A program made the position numbers and the translations under genes. A DNA stretch of 64,000 nucleotides from Megaera_A sp965233855 (GTDB lineage: Bacteria; Pseudomonadota; Alphaproteobacteria; Rickettsiales; Rickettsiaceae), in the NCBI GenBank assembly GCA_965233855.1, contig OZ247586.1:682001-746000 (forward strand), given 5' to 3'. The notes under the pieces were generated by a model. That model saw nothing but the letters and a program-made list of their open reading frames with translations. It searched no databases and was not told the DNA's origin. Each line of letters starts with the position of its first letter. Within the stretch, counting starts at the first letter, position 1. This document shows positions 16,755-25,725 of this stretch, in pieces.

Positions 16755-17589
16755 GGTTCTGTCGCATGTGTTGTGAAAGTCAATCAAAGAGAATATACTG
16801 AAAATAAAAAAGGCTTTACATGAGATATGCTATTTCCCCTAAATTAACAAAATATTTCAAAGGTTTTTGTTCCTCGCCGGAAATAATAATGCTGTTTGTT
16901 TATATGAAATGTAGATTTTCCTTGAGCTATCGAGATCTTGAGGAGCTAGCTCATATCAGAGGCGCAGTAATAGATTATAGTACTCTACAAAGATGGATTA
17001 AAAGATTTGTTCCGTTGATAGATAAGCAAGTTAGAAAAAGAAAGAAAGCAGTTGGTTCAAGTTGGCGTATGGATGAAACCTATATCAAGCTGGATGGTCG
17101 CTGGATTTATCTCTATCGTGCTGTAGATTCTTTGGGTAATACTATAGAGTTTTTGCTGAGGAAGCGCAGGGATAAAGCGTCTGCTAAGGCGTTCTTCCGT
17201 AAAGCGTTTAAAAATAATGATATTCCTGATAAGGTGAATATTGATAAAAGCGGAAGTAATAAATCAGCTCTTAATAGTGCAAATGATAATCTATTAGAAA
17301 ATGAGAAAATAGAGATTATTCAAAACAAATATTTCAATAATATTATGGAACAAGATCATAGATTTATTAAGAAGCGAACAAAGCCTATGCTGGGGTTTAA
17401 AAACTTCCAATCTGCAAAAATCACTATTACAGGAATAGAAAATATTAGAATGATTCAGAAAGGCCAAATTATTGGAGCTGATTCTTACCTTTATGCTTTT
17501 GAGAATTTTCAAACCCTCATGGCTTCATAACGCCTGAAATCTGAGAATTATAATTTTTAAGATTAGATGCTAACATATGCGACAGAACC
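16755..17589 (+). mobile_element. IS6-type element copy 4 (835 bp, intact)
   Basis: Complete plus-strand element. Its right inverted repeat carries one change (acatatgcg for acacatgcg). It joins a truncated symporter on the left to a truncated ankyrin gene on the right, which are not parts of the same gene. The flanks were therefore brought together by deletion or rearrangement. Confidence 0.9.
16820..17530 (+). CDS. IS6-family DDE transposase (copy 4)
   Basis: A 236-aa transposase differing from copies 2, 3 and 5 by one residue (AVIDYSTLQ for AVIDHSTLQ). The DDE triad is intact and full length is retained. Confidence 0.9.
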   Translation: MRYAISPKLTKYFKGFCSSPEIIMLFVYMKCRFSLSYRDLEELAHIRGAVIDYSTLQRWIKRFVPLIDKQVRKRKKAVGSSWRMDETYIKLDGRWIYLYRAVDSLGNTIEFLLRKRRDKASAKAFFRKAFKNNDIPDKVNIDKSGSNKSALNSANDNLLENEKIEIIQNKYFNNIMEQDHRFIKKRTKPMLGFKNFQSAKITITGIENIRMIQKGQIIGADSYLYAFENFQTLMAS

Positions 17590-17976
17590 TTTTAAAGTTT
17601 TAAAAAACATCATAGCAACCGTATTACCATTTTCATATTCAGATTGATAATTTGTATCAGCCCCTGCCTCAAGAAGAGCTTTTACTATTTTTAATTTAAC
17701 TGTCCAACCATAATCTTCACAGACTATAGCATGCCGCAGAGGACTATCTCCAAATAAAGTACACGAATTAGGGTTATCTCCATAATAAATTCTCTTCTCA
17801 ACTAAATCACTTTTTCCCTCTTCAACAGCTATATATAAAGGCGTTTTATCATAATTTCTTCCTTTAACACCCCAAATATCATCACTTCCATACCATTTTT
17901 TAACAGCATCTATTATTTTTTCTTTCTCAGCCTTCTCAACAGTATTTCTTTTATCAACTTTCATTACTATTACCAA
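17590..17976 (-). pseudogene. Ankyrin-repeat protein truncated by IS
   Basis: From ATG 17976 (or the Met at 17964, MKVDKRNTV) the frame encodes about three ankyrin units: DKTPLYIAVEEGKSDLVEKR, GDSPLRHAIVCEDYGWTVKL, and IVKALLEAGADTNYQSE. It then runs into IS copy 4 at 17589, where eight foreign residues precede a stop. The C-terminal part is missing. Ankyrin proteins are common in Rickettsiales as host-interaction proteins, and this one is probably dead. Confidence 0.75.
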
Positions 17977-18017
17977 TTAATTAAATTACGATAACATAAT
18001 TACAATATTTGATATAA

Positions 18018-19256
18018 TTAATCAATAATTCTTTTTAAATTTCTGCCACTTACAACAAAAGCCGCTAGAAAGAACAAAACAGCTATATATATTGAAACTG
18101 GTATATGTGAATCACTATAGTAATATATTGTCAAACATATTGAGGGGCTTAATTTACCAATAATACTTGCTCCCATGCTTGTTCCCATTCCAACAACAAT
18201 ATATTTCTCAGCTCCAGTAACCTGCTTGCTACACCATAAATTTAAAGGACACAAGAAAACTATCCCCCAAATTACAATCCAAAACCGCACAAAAGTAATA
18301 TAAATAAGAGAGGCTCCATCCATAAGCGACCATAAAGGTATAATTGTAATAGCAAGTATAATACTTGCTATTAACATAACAGACTCTGCTGAAAAGCGTC
18401 TTATGTACGAACCAATTAATGGGATTGCTAGCATATCAAACATGAGAGTAAAACTACTCAAAGCCATCATAGTTTTTGCATCAATATTAGTAATCAGAGG
18501 AACAATATGATTCATTATTACGAATGGAACAACATAGGTAAGATACGAAAAACTATTTACTATAGCAATTCGAATTATATCTATTCTAAACCTCCACAAC
18601 ACTGCAAAACCATCTGAGACAAAAAAATCTAACGTCTTTAAGGGTTTAATTTTTTTTATTTCAAGTACATTACTCCTAATTAAATAACCAATAATTGCAG
18701 CTACTCCTCCAAAAATAAAGCACCCCCTCCAAGCATTTTCTATATCAAGATATATTATACTGGTTGCGGCAAACGACGCTATCACCATACCCAACACAGT
18801 AGAGGTTTGATATAAATACGAACCTTTAAAAGCATCTTTCTCTTCTTTGTTTTCTAGTATATATAGTTTTGCAATTGCACTTTCTCCTGCTGCAAAAAGA
18901 TCTCTAACCACTCTAAAAAGAATCAATAATATAGGAGCAAGAAAACCAATTGAGTAATAATCTGGTAAGAATCCAATGCACATAGTTGCTAAACCGACCC
19001 CAATTAAAGAATATGACAAAGCTTTGGCAGCTCCATATACCCTTGCTAAAGTACCAAAAACATAAGTTCCAACAGGCCTTGTGATAATAGAAGTACCTAA
19101 AATGCTATAAGCTAGAATAAGCTCAATAATTGGATCATCACTTGGAAAGAATATAGGTGCAAGTATCGGAGCTATAAATACATAAATCGAAGTATCAAAA
19201 TGATCTACTGCATTACCAAGAAGAATAGTAAAATCTTTTTTGGATATAAATTTCAT
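18018..19256 (-). CDS. ProP-like MFS transporter under a TPP riboswitch, probable thiamine importer
   Basis: A 412-aa, 12-helix major facilitator of the metabolite:H+ symporter (ProP-like) group. The N-terminal NAVDHFDTSIYVFIAPILAP, then RPVGTYVFGTLARVYGAAKA near residues ~70-90, and a FRVVRDLFAAGESAIAKLYI helix are characteristic. ATG 19256 (MKFISKKDF) is preferred over the longer frame from 19343, because that would push the coding region toward the riboswitch and add an unusual hydrophobic leader. The TPP aptamer at 19366-19463 lies directly upstream on the same strand, so the substrate is probably thiamine or a thiamine phosphate rather than proline/betaine. No thiamine biosynthesis gene is visible, which fits import. 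Substrate assignment is inference from regulation. Confidence 0.85.
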   Translation of the reverse strand: MKFISKKDFTILLGNAVDHFDTSIYVFIAPILAPIFFPSDDPIIELILAYSILGTSIITRPVGTYVFGTLARVYGAAKALSYSLIGVGLATMCIGFLPDYYSIGFLAPILLILFRVVRDLFAAGESAIAKLYILENKEEKDAFKGSYLYQTSTVLGMVIASFAATSIIYLDIENAWRGCFIFGGVAAIIGYLIRSNVLEIKKIKPLKTLDFFVSDGFAVLWRFRIDIIRIAIVNSFSYLTYVVPFVIMNHIVPLITNIDAKTMMALSSFTLMFDMLAIPLIGSYIRRFSAESVMLIASIILAITIIPLWSLMDGASLIYITFVRFWIVIWGIVFLCPLNLWCSKQVTGAEKYIVVGMGTSMGASIIGKLSPSICLTIYYYSDSHIPVSIYIAVLFFLAAFVVSGRNLKRIID

Positions 19257-19365
19257 ATAAAATTCTGGTTGTTTAAATAAATAAAAACACCATAAAATAA
19301 GAATGTTACAAGAAATGATTAATACTACAAGACTAAAAAACATAGCTTACAATATCAAATTTCTA

Positions 19366-19463
19366 ATTAACACTTCCTACGCATGCATTACCATGGGAGC
19401 AGGTTCGAAGAGTCTATTCTCAGCCTTAAAATATGCAACTATTTAAAGCACCTCTGGCGTTTA
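19366..19463 (-). promoter_or_regulatory. TPP (thi-box) riboswitch
   Basis: On the minus strand the leader reads CCAGAGGTGC, a short P3 arm, GGCTGAGA, then TCGAACCTGCTCC, GGTAATGC and GCGTAGGAAGTG. These are the conserved blocks of the thiamine-pyrophosphate aptamer in the correct order (GGxGC..GGCTGAGA..GAACCTG..GGxTAATGCxxGCGTAGG). AACGC and GTGTT can pair to close P1. It sits about 110 nt upstream of the MFS start at 19256. No clear terminator hairpin is visible between them, so control is probably at translation initiation. Confidence 0.92.
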
Positions 19464-19512
19464 TAAAAAGACGATATACAATGTTATATCGCCTGTCAAT
19501 ATAAGATATAAA

Positions 19513-22161
19513 TTAACTAACTAATGAAATTATTTTATCCTCTAATTGCGGCAACTTACTGATATCCGCACTTCCAGCTTGAGCAAGCACAGCTTGCCCA
19601 CCACCACTTCCACCAACAAAAGCTGAAACTTCTTTTGCAATCTTTCCTGCATTGTACTTATCAGAAATTTGTTTAGATACCGAAACAACAATTGATAATT
19701 TACCATCATTCTTAGCTACATATATAATCACTAAATCATCATGATTTTTTGCTAAATTCTCAGCAGACATACGAATCATTTTAGCTTCAACGTCATTAAA
19801 ACAAGTATAAACTAACCTAGCTCCTTCTATCTTTTTAGACTTTTTATTTAGCTCCGCATCTGACAGGATCATTCGATCCATATGCATCTTTTCTAACTTC
19901 TTCTCTAAATCTTTCTTACTACCAAGTAAGCCTTCAACTTTTTTAACTAGCTCAACCTTATTACTCTTTAATGTATCAATGACTTTATCAAGCAACTCTT
20001 CACCTTCAGTAATACTTGCAAAAGCATATTCACCGCAAACAGCTTCAATTCTTCTAATACCAGCTGCGATTGCTCCTTCACTAGTAATTTTGAATGCTCC
20101 AATATCTCCCGCTCTTTTTACATGCGTACCTCCACATAGCTCAAAGGAATATGGATTATTGTCTTCATCATCAGGCCCTAATGACACCACCCTCACCTCA
20201 GAATCATATTTTTCACCAAATAAAGCCATTGCACCAGATTCTATTGCTTGGTCTGCCGACATGAGCGTAGTAGATACTTTTGAATTATGAGAAATAATAT
20301 CGTTTACTTTTTGTTCAATTAATCTTAATTCTGCTTTAGTTAAAGCCTTTGGATGGCTAAAGTCAAATCTCAACTTGTCCCTTGCAACTAATGAACCTTT
20401 CTGCGTAACGTGCCTACCCAATATTTCACGCATTACTGCATGCAAAATGTGAGTGGTTGAATGATGCATCTTTAGATCACTTCTATATTTTCTATCAATA
20501 CTCATTCTAATATCATCATTTTTAGAAATGATCCCTTCTTTAAGAACACATATATGCCCTATGATTTTTCCAAGATATTTTAATGTATCTACTACTTCAA
20601 TCTTACAATGCGATGATTCAATTATACCAATATCACCCATTTGACCACCAGATTCACCATAAAACGGAGTCTGATTAGCAATTAAAGTAAATTTCTCATC
20701 TTTCTCAGAAATTTGTTCAATTTCTTTACCTTTCTGCACAAGAGAAACAACATTACCTTCAGCCAATTCAAGAGAATACCCTAAAAACTCAGTAGCTCCA
20801 TGCTCAGAAGCTAAATCAAACCAAATAGCGTCTGTCTTTGATTCACCAGAACCAGCCCATGATTTTCTAGCGCGCTCCTTCTGAATCTGCATATGCTCAT
20901 TAAAACCTGCATGATCCACCTCAATCTTTTGCTTTTTAAGAATATCTTCAGTTAAATCTAAAGGAAAACCATATGTATCATAAAGCTTAAACGCTATTTC
21001 ACCAGATAAAGAGCCGTTTTTTGCAATAGAGCTAGTTTCTTCCTCTAGCAACTTCAATCCTCTGTCTAATGTAGATTTAAACCTCTCTTCTTCTTGCTTT
21101 AATATACTTGATATAAATTCTTCGGCCCTTGTTAGTTCCGTGTATGGATGACCAAATAAATCTTCCAACTTAGGTAGTAATTTATACATTAAAGGCTCTT
21201 TTGCACCCAATTGATGCGCATGACGCATTGCCCTTCTCATAATACGCCTTAAAACATACCCTCTGCCTTCATTTGATGGCATAACACCATCAGCGATTAG
21301 AAAAGCAGCTGACCTTAAATGATCTGCGATAACTCTATAAGAAAACAATGCTTCTCCTTTTGCAGGAACTTTAAGAATAGACTCTGTATGACCTATTAGC
21401 TCTTGGAACATATCAATATCATAATTGTCATGCATCCCTTGAATTACAGCAGAGATACGCTCTAAGCCCATTCCAGTATCAACAGACTGATTCGGCAATA
21501 AAATACGACTATCTTTATCGACCTGCTCATATTGCATAAACACTAGGTTCCAGATCTCAATAAATCTATCCCCATCTTCTTCAGGCGTACCAGGTAAACC
21601 ACCAGGAATATGATCTCCATGATCATAGAAAATTTCTGAACACGGGCCACAAGGTCCAGTATCTCCCATTGACCAGAAATTATCATTTGTACTAATTCTA
21701 ATTATCCTATCATCTCCAAAACCAGAGATCTTTTTCCAATGATTAACAGCCTCTTCATCATCATGGTAGACTGTTACATATAACTTATCTTTTGGAATAG
21801 AGAAATTATCTGTAAGAAGATTCCACGCATAAAGTATAGCCTCCTCTTTAAAATAATCACCAAACGAAAAATTACCCAACATTTCAAAGAATGTATGGTG
21901 TCTTGCTGTATAACCAACATTATCAAGGTCATTATGCTTACCACCAGCTCTAACAGATTTTTGACTCGAAGTCGCTCTTGTATAATCTCTTTTCACAACC
22001 CCAGTAAACACGTCCTTAAACTGAACCATACCAGAATTTACAAACATTAAACTTGGATCATTATGTGGCACAAGTGAGCTAGATGGAACATGCGTATGCC
22101 CATGATTCTTAAAATAATCAATAAAAGTACTTCTTATTTGTTGTGTGGTTAGTTTTGACAT
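19513..22161 (-). CDS. alaS: Alanyl-tRNA synthetase
   Basis: An 882-aa class II synthetase that charges tRNA-Ala. Catalytic core motifs TARHHTFFEMLGNFSFGDYF (residues ~64-83) and GMGLERISAVIQG are clear. The editing domain shows HHSTTHILHAVMREILG near 565-580 and the zinc-binding CGGTH near 668. A C-Ala-like GGSGGGQAVLAQAG segment ends the protein. Length matches the family (~875 aa). The ATG at 22161 is followed by the canonical TTQQIRSTFIDYF. The gene is monocistronic, with a divergent operon 182 nt away. Confidence 0.97.
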   Translation of the reverse strand: MSKLTTQQIRSTFIDYFKNHGHTHVPSSSLVPHNDPSLMFVNSGMVQFKDVFTGVVKRDYTRATSSQKSVRAGGKHNDLDNVGYTARHHTFFEMLGNFSFGDYFKEEAILYAWNLLTDNFSIPKDKLYVTVYHDDEEAVNHWKKISGFGDDRIIRISTNDNFWSMGDTGPCGPCSEIFYDHGDHIPGGLPGTPEEDGDRFIEIWNLVFMQYEQVDKDSRILLPNQSVDTGMGLERISAVIQGMHDNYDIDMFQELIGHTESILKVPAKGEALFSYRVIADHLRSAAFLIADGVMPSNEGRGYVLRRIMRRAMRHAHQLGAKEPLMYKLLPKLEDLFGHPYTELTRAEEFISSILKQEEERFKSTLDRGLKLLEEETSSIAKNGSLSGEIAFKLYDTYGFPLDLTEDILKKQKIEVDHAGFNEHMQIQKERARKSWAGSGESKTDAIWFDLASEHGATEFLGYSLELAEGNVVSLVQKGKEIEQISEKDEKFTLIANQTPFYGESGGQMGDIGIIESSHCKIEVVDTLKYLGKIIGHICVLKEGIISKNDDIRMSIDRKYRSDLKMHHSTTHILHAVMREILGRHVTQKGSLVARDKLRFDFSHPKALTKAELRLIEQKVNDIISHNSKVSTTLMSADQAIESGAMALFGEKYDSEVRVVSLGPDDEDNNPYSFELCGGTHVKRAGDIGAFKITSEGAIAAGIRRIEAVCGEYAFASITEGEELLDKVIDTLKSNKVELVKKVEGLLGSKKDLEKKLEKMHMDRMILSDAELNKKSKKIEGARLVYTCFNDVEAKMIRMSAENLAKNHDDLVIIYVAKNDGKLSIVVSVSKQISDKYNAGKIAKEVSAFVGGSGGGQAVLAQAGSADISKLPQLEDKIISLVS

Positions 22162-22267
22162 TAAATTTTTCTTCTTTTCACTATATTTCTAAGCGCCTTT
22201 ACATTAATAAATTTATGGCGAAATTACAATATTAATTTAAAAAGCAATTTGCTTATTTTTATTGCTA

Positions 22268-22296
22268 TTGAGCTTATTTGGCTTAGGCAATACTCT
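22268..22296 (+). promoter_or_regulatory. Promoter for the three-gene membrane operon
   Basis: TTGAGC (22268-22273), 17-nt spacer, TACTCT (22291-22296), about 48 nt upstream of the ATG at 22344. The match to the -10 consensus is only moderate. Confidence 0.35.
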
Positions 22297-22343
22297 TAAT
22301 CTATAGAGAATAAGTTTTAGCTAAAATAAAAATAATCTAAAGA

Positions 22344-23894
22344 ATGACAAAACAAAGCACATCAAGATTAGAATTTTTTGTTAATTTATTTAATAATTTA
22401 TTCCATAAAAAAAAACTAATAATCCTTATAGGTAGAAAGGGAATAATCCTATCGGCCATAAAAAAACATAAAGTTATCAACACTATCTTTGTAGAAAGCG
22501 ATGCAGAAGATTTTCAAAGAAGATATCGTAGATTTTTAAAAAAATATAAACAATACCATATTGTATTTCTCTTGGATGATAAAAACTGCACCCTAAAACA
22601 TGAAATAATGCCAATTTTAGGATCTATAATCAAAAGCAACCCAGTTGAGAATTTTATTGAAAAAAATTACAACACAGAAGATATTGTTGCGCATAATGTC
22701 TATGAAATTACAACGCAAAATGGTGAAGTATGGAATTCAACCATCGCATCTATGCCTTACATGTTCCCAGTTGATGAACTTCTAGAATACGTAATAAATA
22801 ACTCCTTTAAGTATAGTGGAACCTACTTTCTATCGCTTGAATTTGCAACTATTATTGAAAGAATTCTTCAAAAAACTCAAAATACTGAGTGTATTAATCA
22901 TTTACAAATATTTGCAACTATAACTAGGTCTAGCGATATTAGAATTGTTGTAAAATATAAAAAGAATATCATGGATGAGCAAATGATTGAATATCCACAT
23001 GATAAATCAGATGAGTACGTACAAGGCACTATTGAACAAACAATTTATGATAAACTAATCTATTACAAATCTTTTATTGAAAAACTAAAACTTCCAATAT
23101 GCGTAATTACACTTTCTGATAGAAAGTTACAAACCCTACTAAAGACATTAAACTTTGAAAATTGTAAAACTGTAGCTATTTCTGGAGAAGATATTTGTCT
23201 TTCGAAAAAACAGAAGAAAACCCCTTTTCAAGACAATGTTTTACTTGAAATATTTGATAATTTTAACACTCATTTAGCACTTAATAAACCTCTAAAATCA
23301 ATCACAAAGCTTACACTAATTAATAATATTGTATTCAAACCTCTTATTGCAATAATGATAGGGGTATGCATCACTTTGGCTGCAATAAAATATAAAACTA
23401 TTACGCTTCAGAGTGAAACCACAAATTATAATCAAAAATACTATTCTTTATCGGAAGAGTATAGATCAATCCAAAAAAAGCACCCTGAACTAAAAAATGC
23501 AAGTGATTTAGTAGAGTTATATAATTTAGAAAATATAATTAGCAAAACAACTATTACTCCATTTGATCATATTAAAACAATATTTGCATTTGATAAACCT
23601 AATTTAAAAGTCAAAAATGTCGCTTGGAGAATTATTGATTCGCAGAATATCAATCTTTTAGAGAGTAAACTTAGTATAACTATTCATTACCAATATGAAG
23701 GTCCTAGACATACTACAGTTGATGGAATTCAGATAGTTAATGATTATTCAAATCGATTAAAATCAATTTTTACAACTCATAAATTAAAATATAAAAGAGA
23801 TCCAGAAAAAATTATTGAAATCGCAAAAAAAGTTATAGTACCAGCGACAATAACTTTTGAAACGAAACTAAAGAGGCAAAAAGATGCTAGATAA
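22344..23894 (+). CDS. Membrane protein, PilM/PilN- or GspL-like layout
   Basis: A 516-aa protein with no family I can name with certainty. Residues ~1-325 are soluble, and one transmembrane helix follows at ~333-350 (FKPLIAIMIGVCITLAAIKY). Then comes a coiled coil (TLQSETTNYNQKYYSLSEEY) and a C-terminal alpha/beta domain of about 110 residues. This is the arrangement of GspL, or of a PilM-PilN fusion, in type II secretion/type IV pilus systems. It overlaps the next gene by 11 nt, and that gene overlaps a third by 11 nt, so the three are co-translated. The cytoplasmic part faces inward and the C-terminal domain is periplasmic (inferred). Remote homology is proposed from architecture, not motifs. 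Confidence 0.5.
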   Translation: MTKQSTSRLEFFVNLFNNLFHKKKLIILIGRKGIILSAIKKHKVINTIFVESDAEDFQRRYRRFLKKYKQYHIVFLLDDKNCTLKHEIMPILGSIIKSNPVENFIEKNYNTEDIVAHNVYEITTQNGEVWNSTIASMPYMFPVDELLEYVINNSFKYSGTYFLSLEFATIIERILQKTQNTECINHLQIFATITRSSDIRIVVKYKKNIMDEQMIEYPHDKSDEYVQGTIEQTIYDKLIYYKSFIEKLKLPICVITLSDRKLQTLLKTLNFENCKTVAISGEDICLSKKQKKTPFQDNVLLEIFDNFNTHLALNKPLKSITKLTLINNIVFKPLIAIMIGVCITLAAIKYKTITLQSETTNYNQKYYSLSEEYRSIQKKHPELKNASDLVELYNLENIISKTTITPFDHIKTIFAFDKPNLKVKNVAWRIIDSQNINLLESKLSITIHYQYEGPRHTTVDGIQIVNDYSNRLKSIFTTHKLKYKRDPEKIIEIAKKVIVPATITFETKLKRQKDAR

Positions 23895-24516
23895 GTTAGT
23901 CATACATTTAAAAAACATCATCTTTTTCAAAGCAATTATATATATAATAATTGTAATAATATTATTCGCACTTATCCCCATCTTTTCAGATGATTTAGAG
24001 GATTCTTCCTATAAAAATAGAAAGTCATACTCACTACTTCAAACTGCTGAATCAAAACTACAATCTATCGTTAATTTTGAAAATAAAATTCTCAATACAG
24101 AGCAAAAATATAAGGATCTAATTTCAAAAGCAAAAAATCAAGGTTGTCTAAATAGGACAGCATTAATCGAAAAAATCAATACATTAAATACAAAATATAA
24201 ACTTTTTGAACCTATTTTTATTAGAATCTCAAGATTATTTGATGATGAAATAACTCAAAACTCAAATAGTAATATCAAAATCACTCATTATGAAATAAAG
24301 ATTGCATTTAAAGCTAAGGACCATTCTACAATGCTAATGATATGTAATGACTTATATAATATGCTTCCATACGGATCGACAGTAACTAGCACAGATGTAC
24401 AATCCGTTGATGCCTTAACCCCTGATACTATAAGTAAGTTAAACACTAAAAATGCTCCTGGATTACTAAAAATAAAAATGAGCATTCAATTAAGAGAAAT
24501 TACATATGAAAAGTAA
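23884..24516 (+). CDS. Small bitopic membrane protein, PilO/GspM-like layout
   Basis: A 210-aa protein with one N-terminal transmembrane helix (FFKAIIYIIIVIILFALIPI, residues ~13-33). A coiled-coil stretch follows (SYSLLQTAESKLQSIVNFEN), then a C-terminal alpha/beta domain (ITHYEIKIAFKAKDHSTMLM ... MSIQLREITYE) with the ferredoxin-like strand-helix-strand pattern seen in PilO and GspM. It sits between, and overlaps, two other membrane-protein genes. It would form the periplasmic scaffold of an inner-membrane complex. No enzymatic motif is present. Function is inferred only from architecture and position. Confidence 0.5.
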   Translation: MLDKLVIHLKNIIFFKAIIYIIIVIILFALIPIFSDDLEDSSYKNRKSYSLLQTAESKLQSIVNFENKILNTEQKYKDLISKAKNQGCLNRTALIEKINTLNTKYKLFEPIFIRISRLFDDEITQNSNSNIKITHYEIKIAFKAKDHSTMLMICNDLYNMLPYGSTVTSTDVQSVDALTPDTISKLNTKNAPGLLKIKMSIQLREITYEK

Positions 24517-25525
24517 TATGATTTTACCAGATGGAGCTAATCCAGATGCATTCAAAGAATATTTCTTAGAATATCTAGGAACTAACCTAAGCGAATCTCT
24601 TTGCAACTCAATATCAAACTTGCTTGCAATTGATTATTCTGGACGATTAAAATCTGCGCCAGAACTAAAAGAATACATCAATACATGTGCTCTACGTATA
24701 AAAAAACATCTTGGTCTAAAAGTTGTATCAGATGAATCATTTTCTTCTGCAATGAGTTTATTTACTGTAGCTATCACGCCAGAAAAAGACATTGATACTG
24801 ATGAAGATAAATCTCAAGAGCAATCTCAAGATGCTTTAATTGATTCAATGATAGCAACGCATTTTGCAGATTTATCGCCTGATGAAGTAATTTTAATAAA
24901 ATCTCTGATTAAAGAACTTCTCAATGGTAAAGATGGTAAGGAAATGATGAATGCCATTTCATCTAACCCAAAACTTTTTTATTCAGTAGTTATTTCAGCA
25001 CTTAGAGAAAATAAAAAACAAAAAGAAATTTCAGAAGTTGTCCAACAACATCTAACCACAATAATTTCTAAACAACTAAAAGTACAAAAGCAGCAAGTAG
25101 GCTTTAAAGGCTTGATAAGCAAAGTATCTCTTGCTGGAAGCTTAATGATAGCAGCATCAACTGGCCTTGTATTAGGTGGATTATTACTCCCTGCTCTAAT
25201 AATACCTGCAACAATATCTGCTGTGAAAATTGCACCAATACTCGGTGAAAAAGTAGCTGATACAATTCTAAAAGATGCCGCACCTATCCCACTCAAAGAA
25301 TCAAAAAATATTATCGTTGATTCAGGAGTAACAGATAAAAAGAATTCTATAACTAAGACTACTAAAAAAACAGTAGAACATAATTTAAGAAAAAAAGAGC
25401 TTAAAGATTTAGTAAAGACTATAGATATAAAAGAAAAAATAGCTGATAAAAATATTAATCAATCAAAAACCGAAAAAGTATTACTAGATAAAAAATTAAA
25501 TTCAAAAAATGGCAGAACTATATAA
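24506..25525 (+). CDS. Hypothetical membrane protein, third gene of the operon
   Basis: A 339-aa protein. Residues 1-~205 are helical and acidic, with no signal peptide. A hydrophobic hairpin (~residues 210-245, LAGSLMIAASTGLVLGGLLL, then PALIIPATISAVKIAP) could span or insert in the membrane. The last ~75 residues are very Lys-rich. It overlaps the upstream gene by 11 nt (ATG at 24506). No family is recognised. The translational coupling implies it works with the two preceding PilN/PilO-like proteins, perhaps as the cytoplasmic/membrane adaptor. Confidence 0.5.
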   Translation: MKSNMILPDGANPDAFKEYFLEYLGTNLSESLCNSISNLLAIDYSGRLKSAPELKEYINTCALRIKKHLGLKVVSDESFSSAMSLFTVAITPEKDIDTDEDKSQEQSQDALIDSMIATHFADLSPDEVILIKSLIKELLNGKDGKEMMNAISSNPKLFYSVVISALRENKKQKEISEVVQQHLTTIISKQLKVQKQQVGFKGLISKVSLAGSLMIAASTGLVLGGLLLPALIIPATISAVKIAPILGEKVADTILKDAAPIPLKESKNIIVDSGVTDKKNSITKTTKKTVEHNLRKKELKDLVKTIDIKEKIADKNINQSKTEKVLLDKKLNSKNGRTI

Positions 25526-25551
25526 ATCAGATAATTGCCAATCATAACTCA

Positions 25552-25725
25552 ATTATATATTAATCTACTTCAGAAATACCATCAGAGGCGGCAGAGTCAC
25601 CGATTATATCTACTGACACATCAATCGGATCATCACAACCTATAACTTCCTCATCTACTTCCTCATCTACTTCTTCTGCCACTATTATAGAAGTATATCC
25701 GCTAGACATGTCATAATATTTTATA
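25552..25725 (-). pseudogene. Acidic C-terminal fragment of an IS-disrupted gene
   Basis: On the minus strand a frame that is open into the IS481 boundary at 25726 reads SGYTSIIVAEEVDEEVDEEV, then a Cys-Asp-Asp turn, and ends GISEVD-stop near 25552-25554. The composition and position match the tail of the ankyrin-like gene on the other side of the element (26958-27602). It is probably the 3' end of that gene. EVDE is repeated in tandem (gatgaggaagta units). Confidence 0.5.

Noticed and set aside
19366..19463. Sequence downstream of alaS first taken for a tRNA-like or coding relic
   Set aside because: Read on the minus strand it contains all conserved TPP aptamer blocks in order, which explains it fully.
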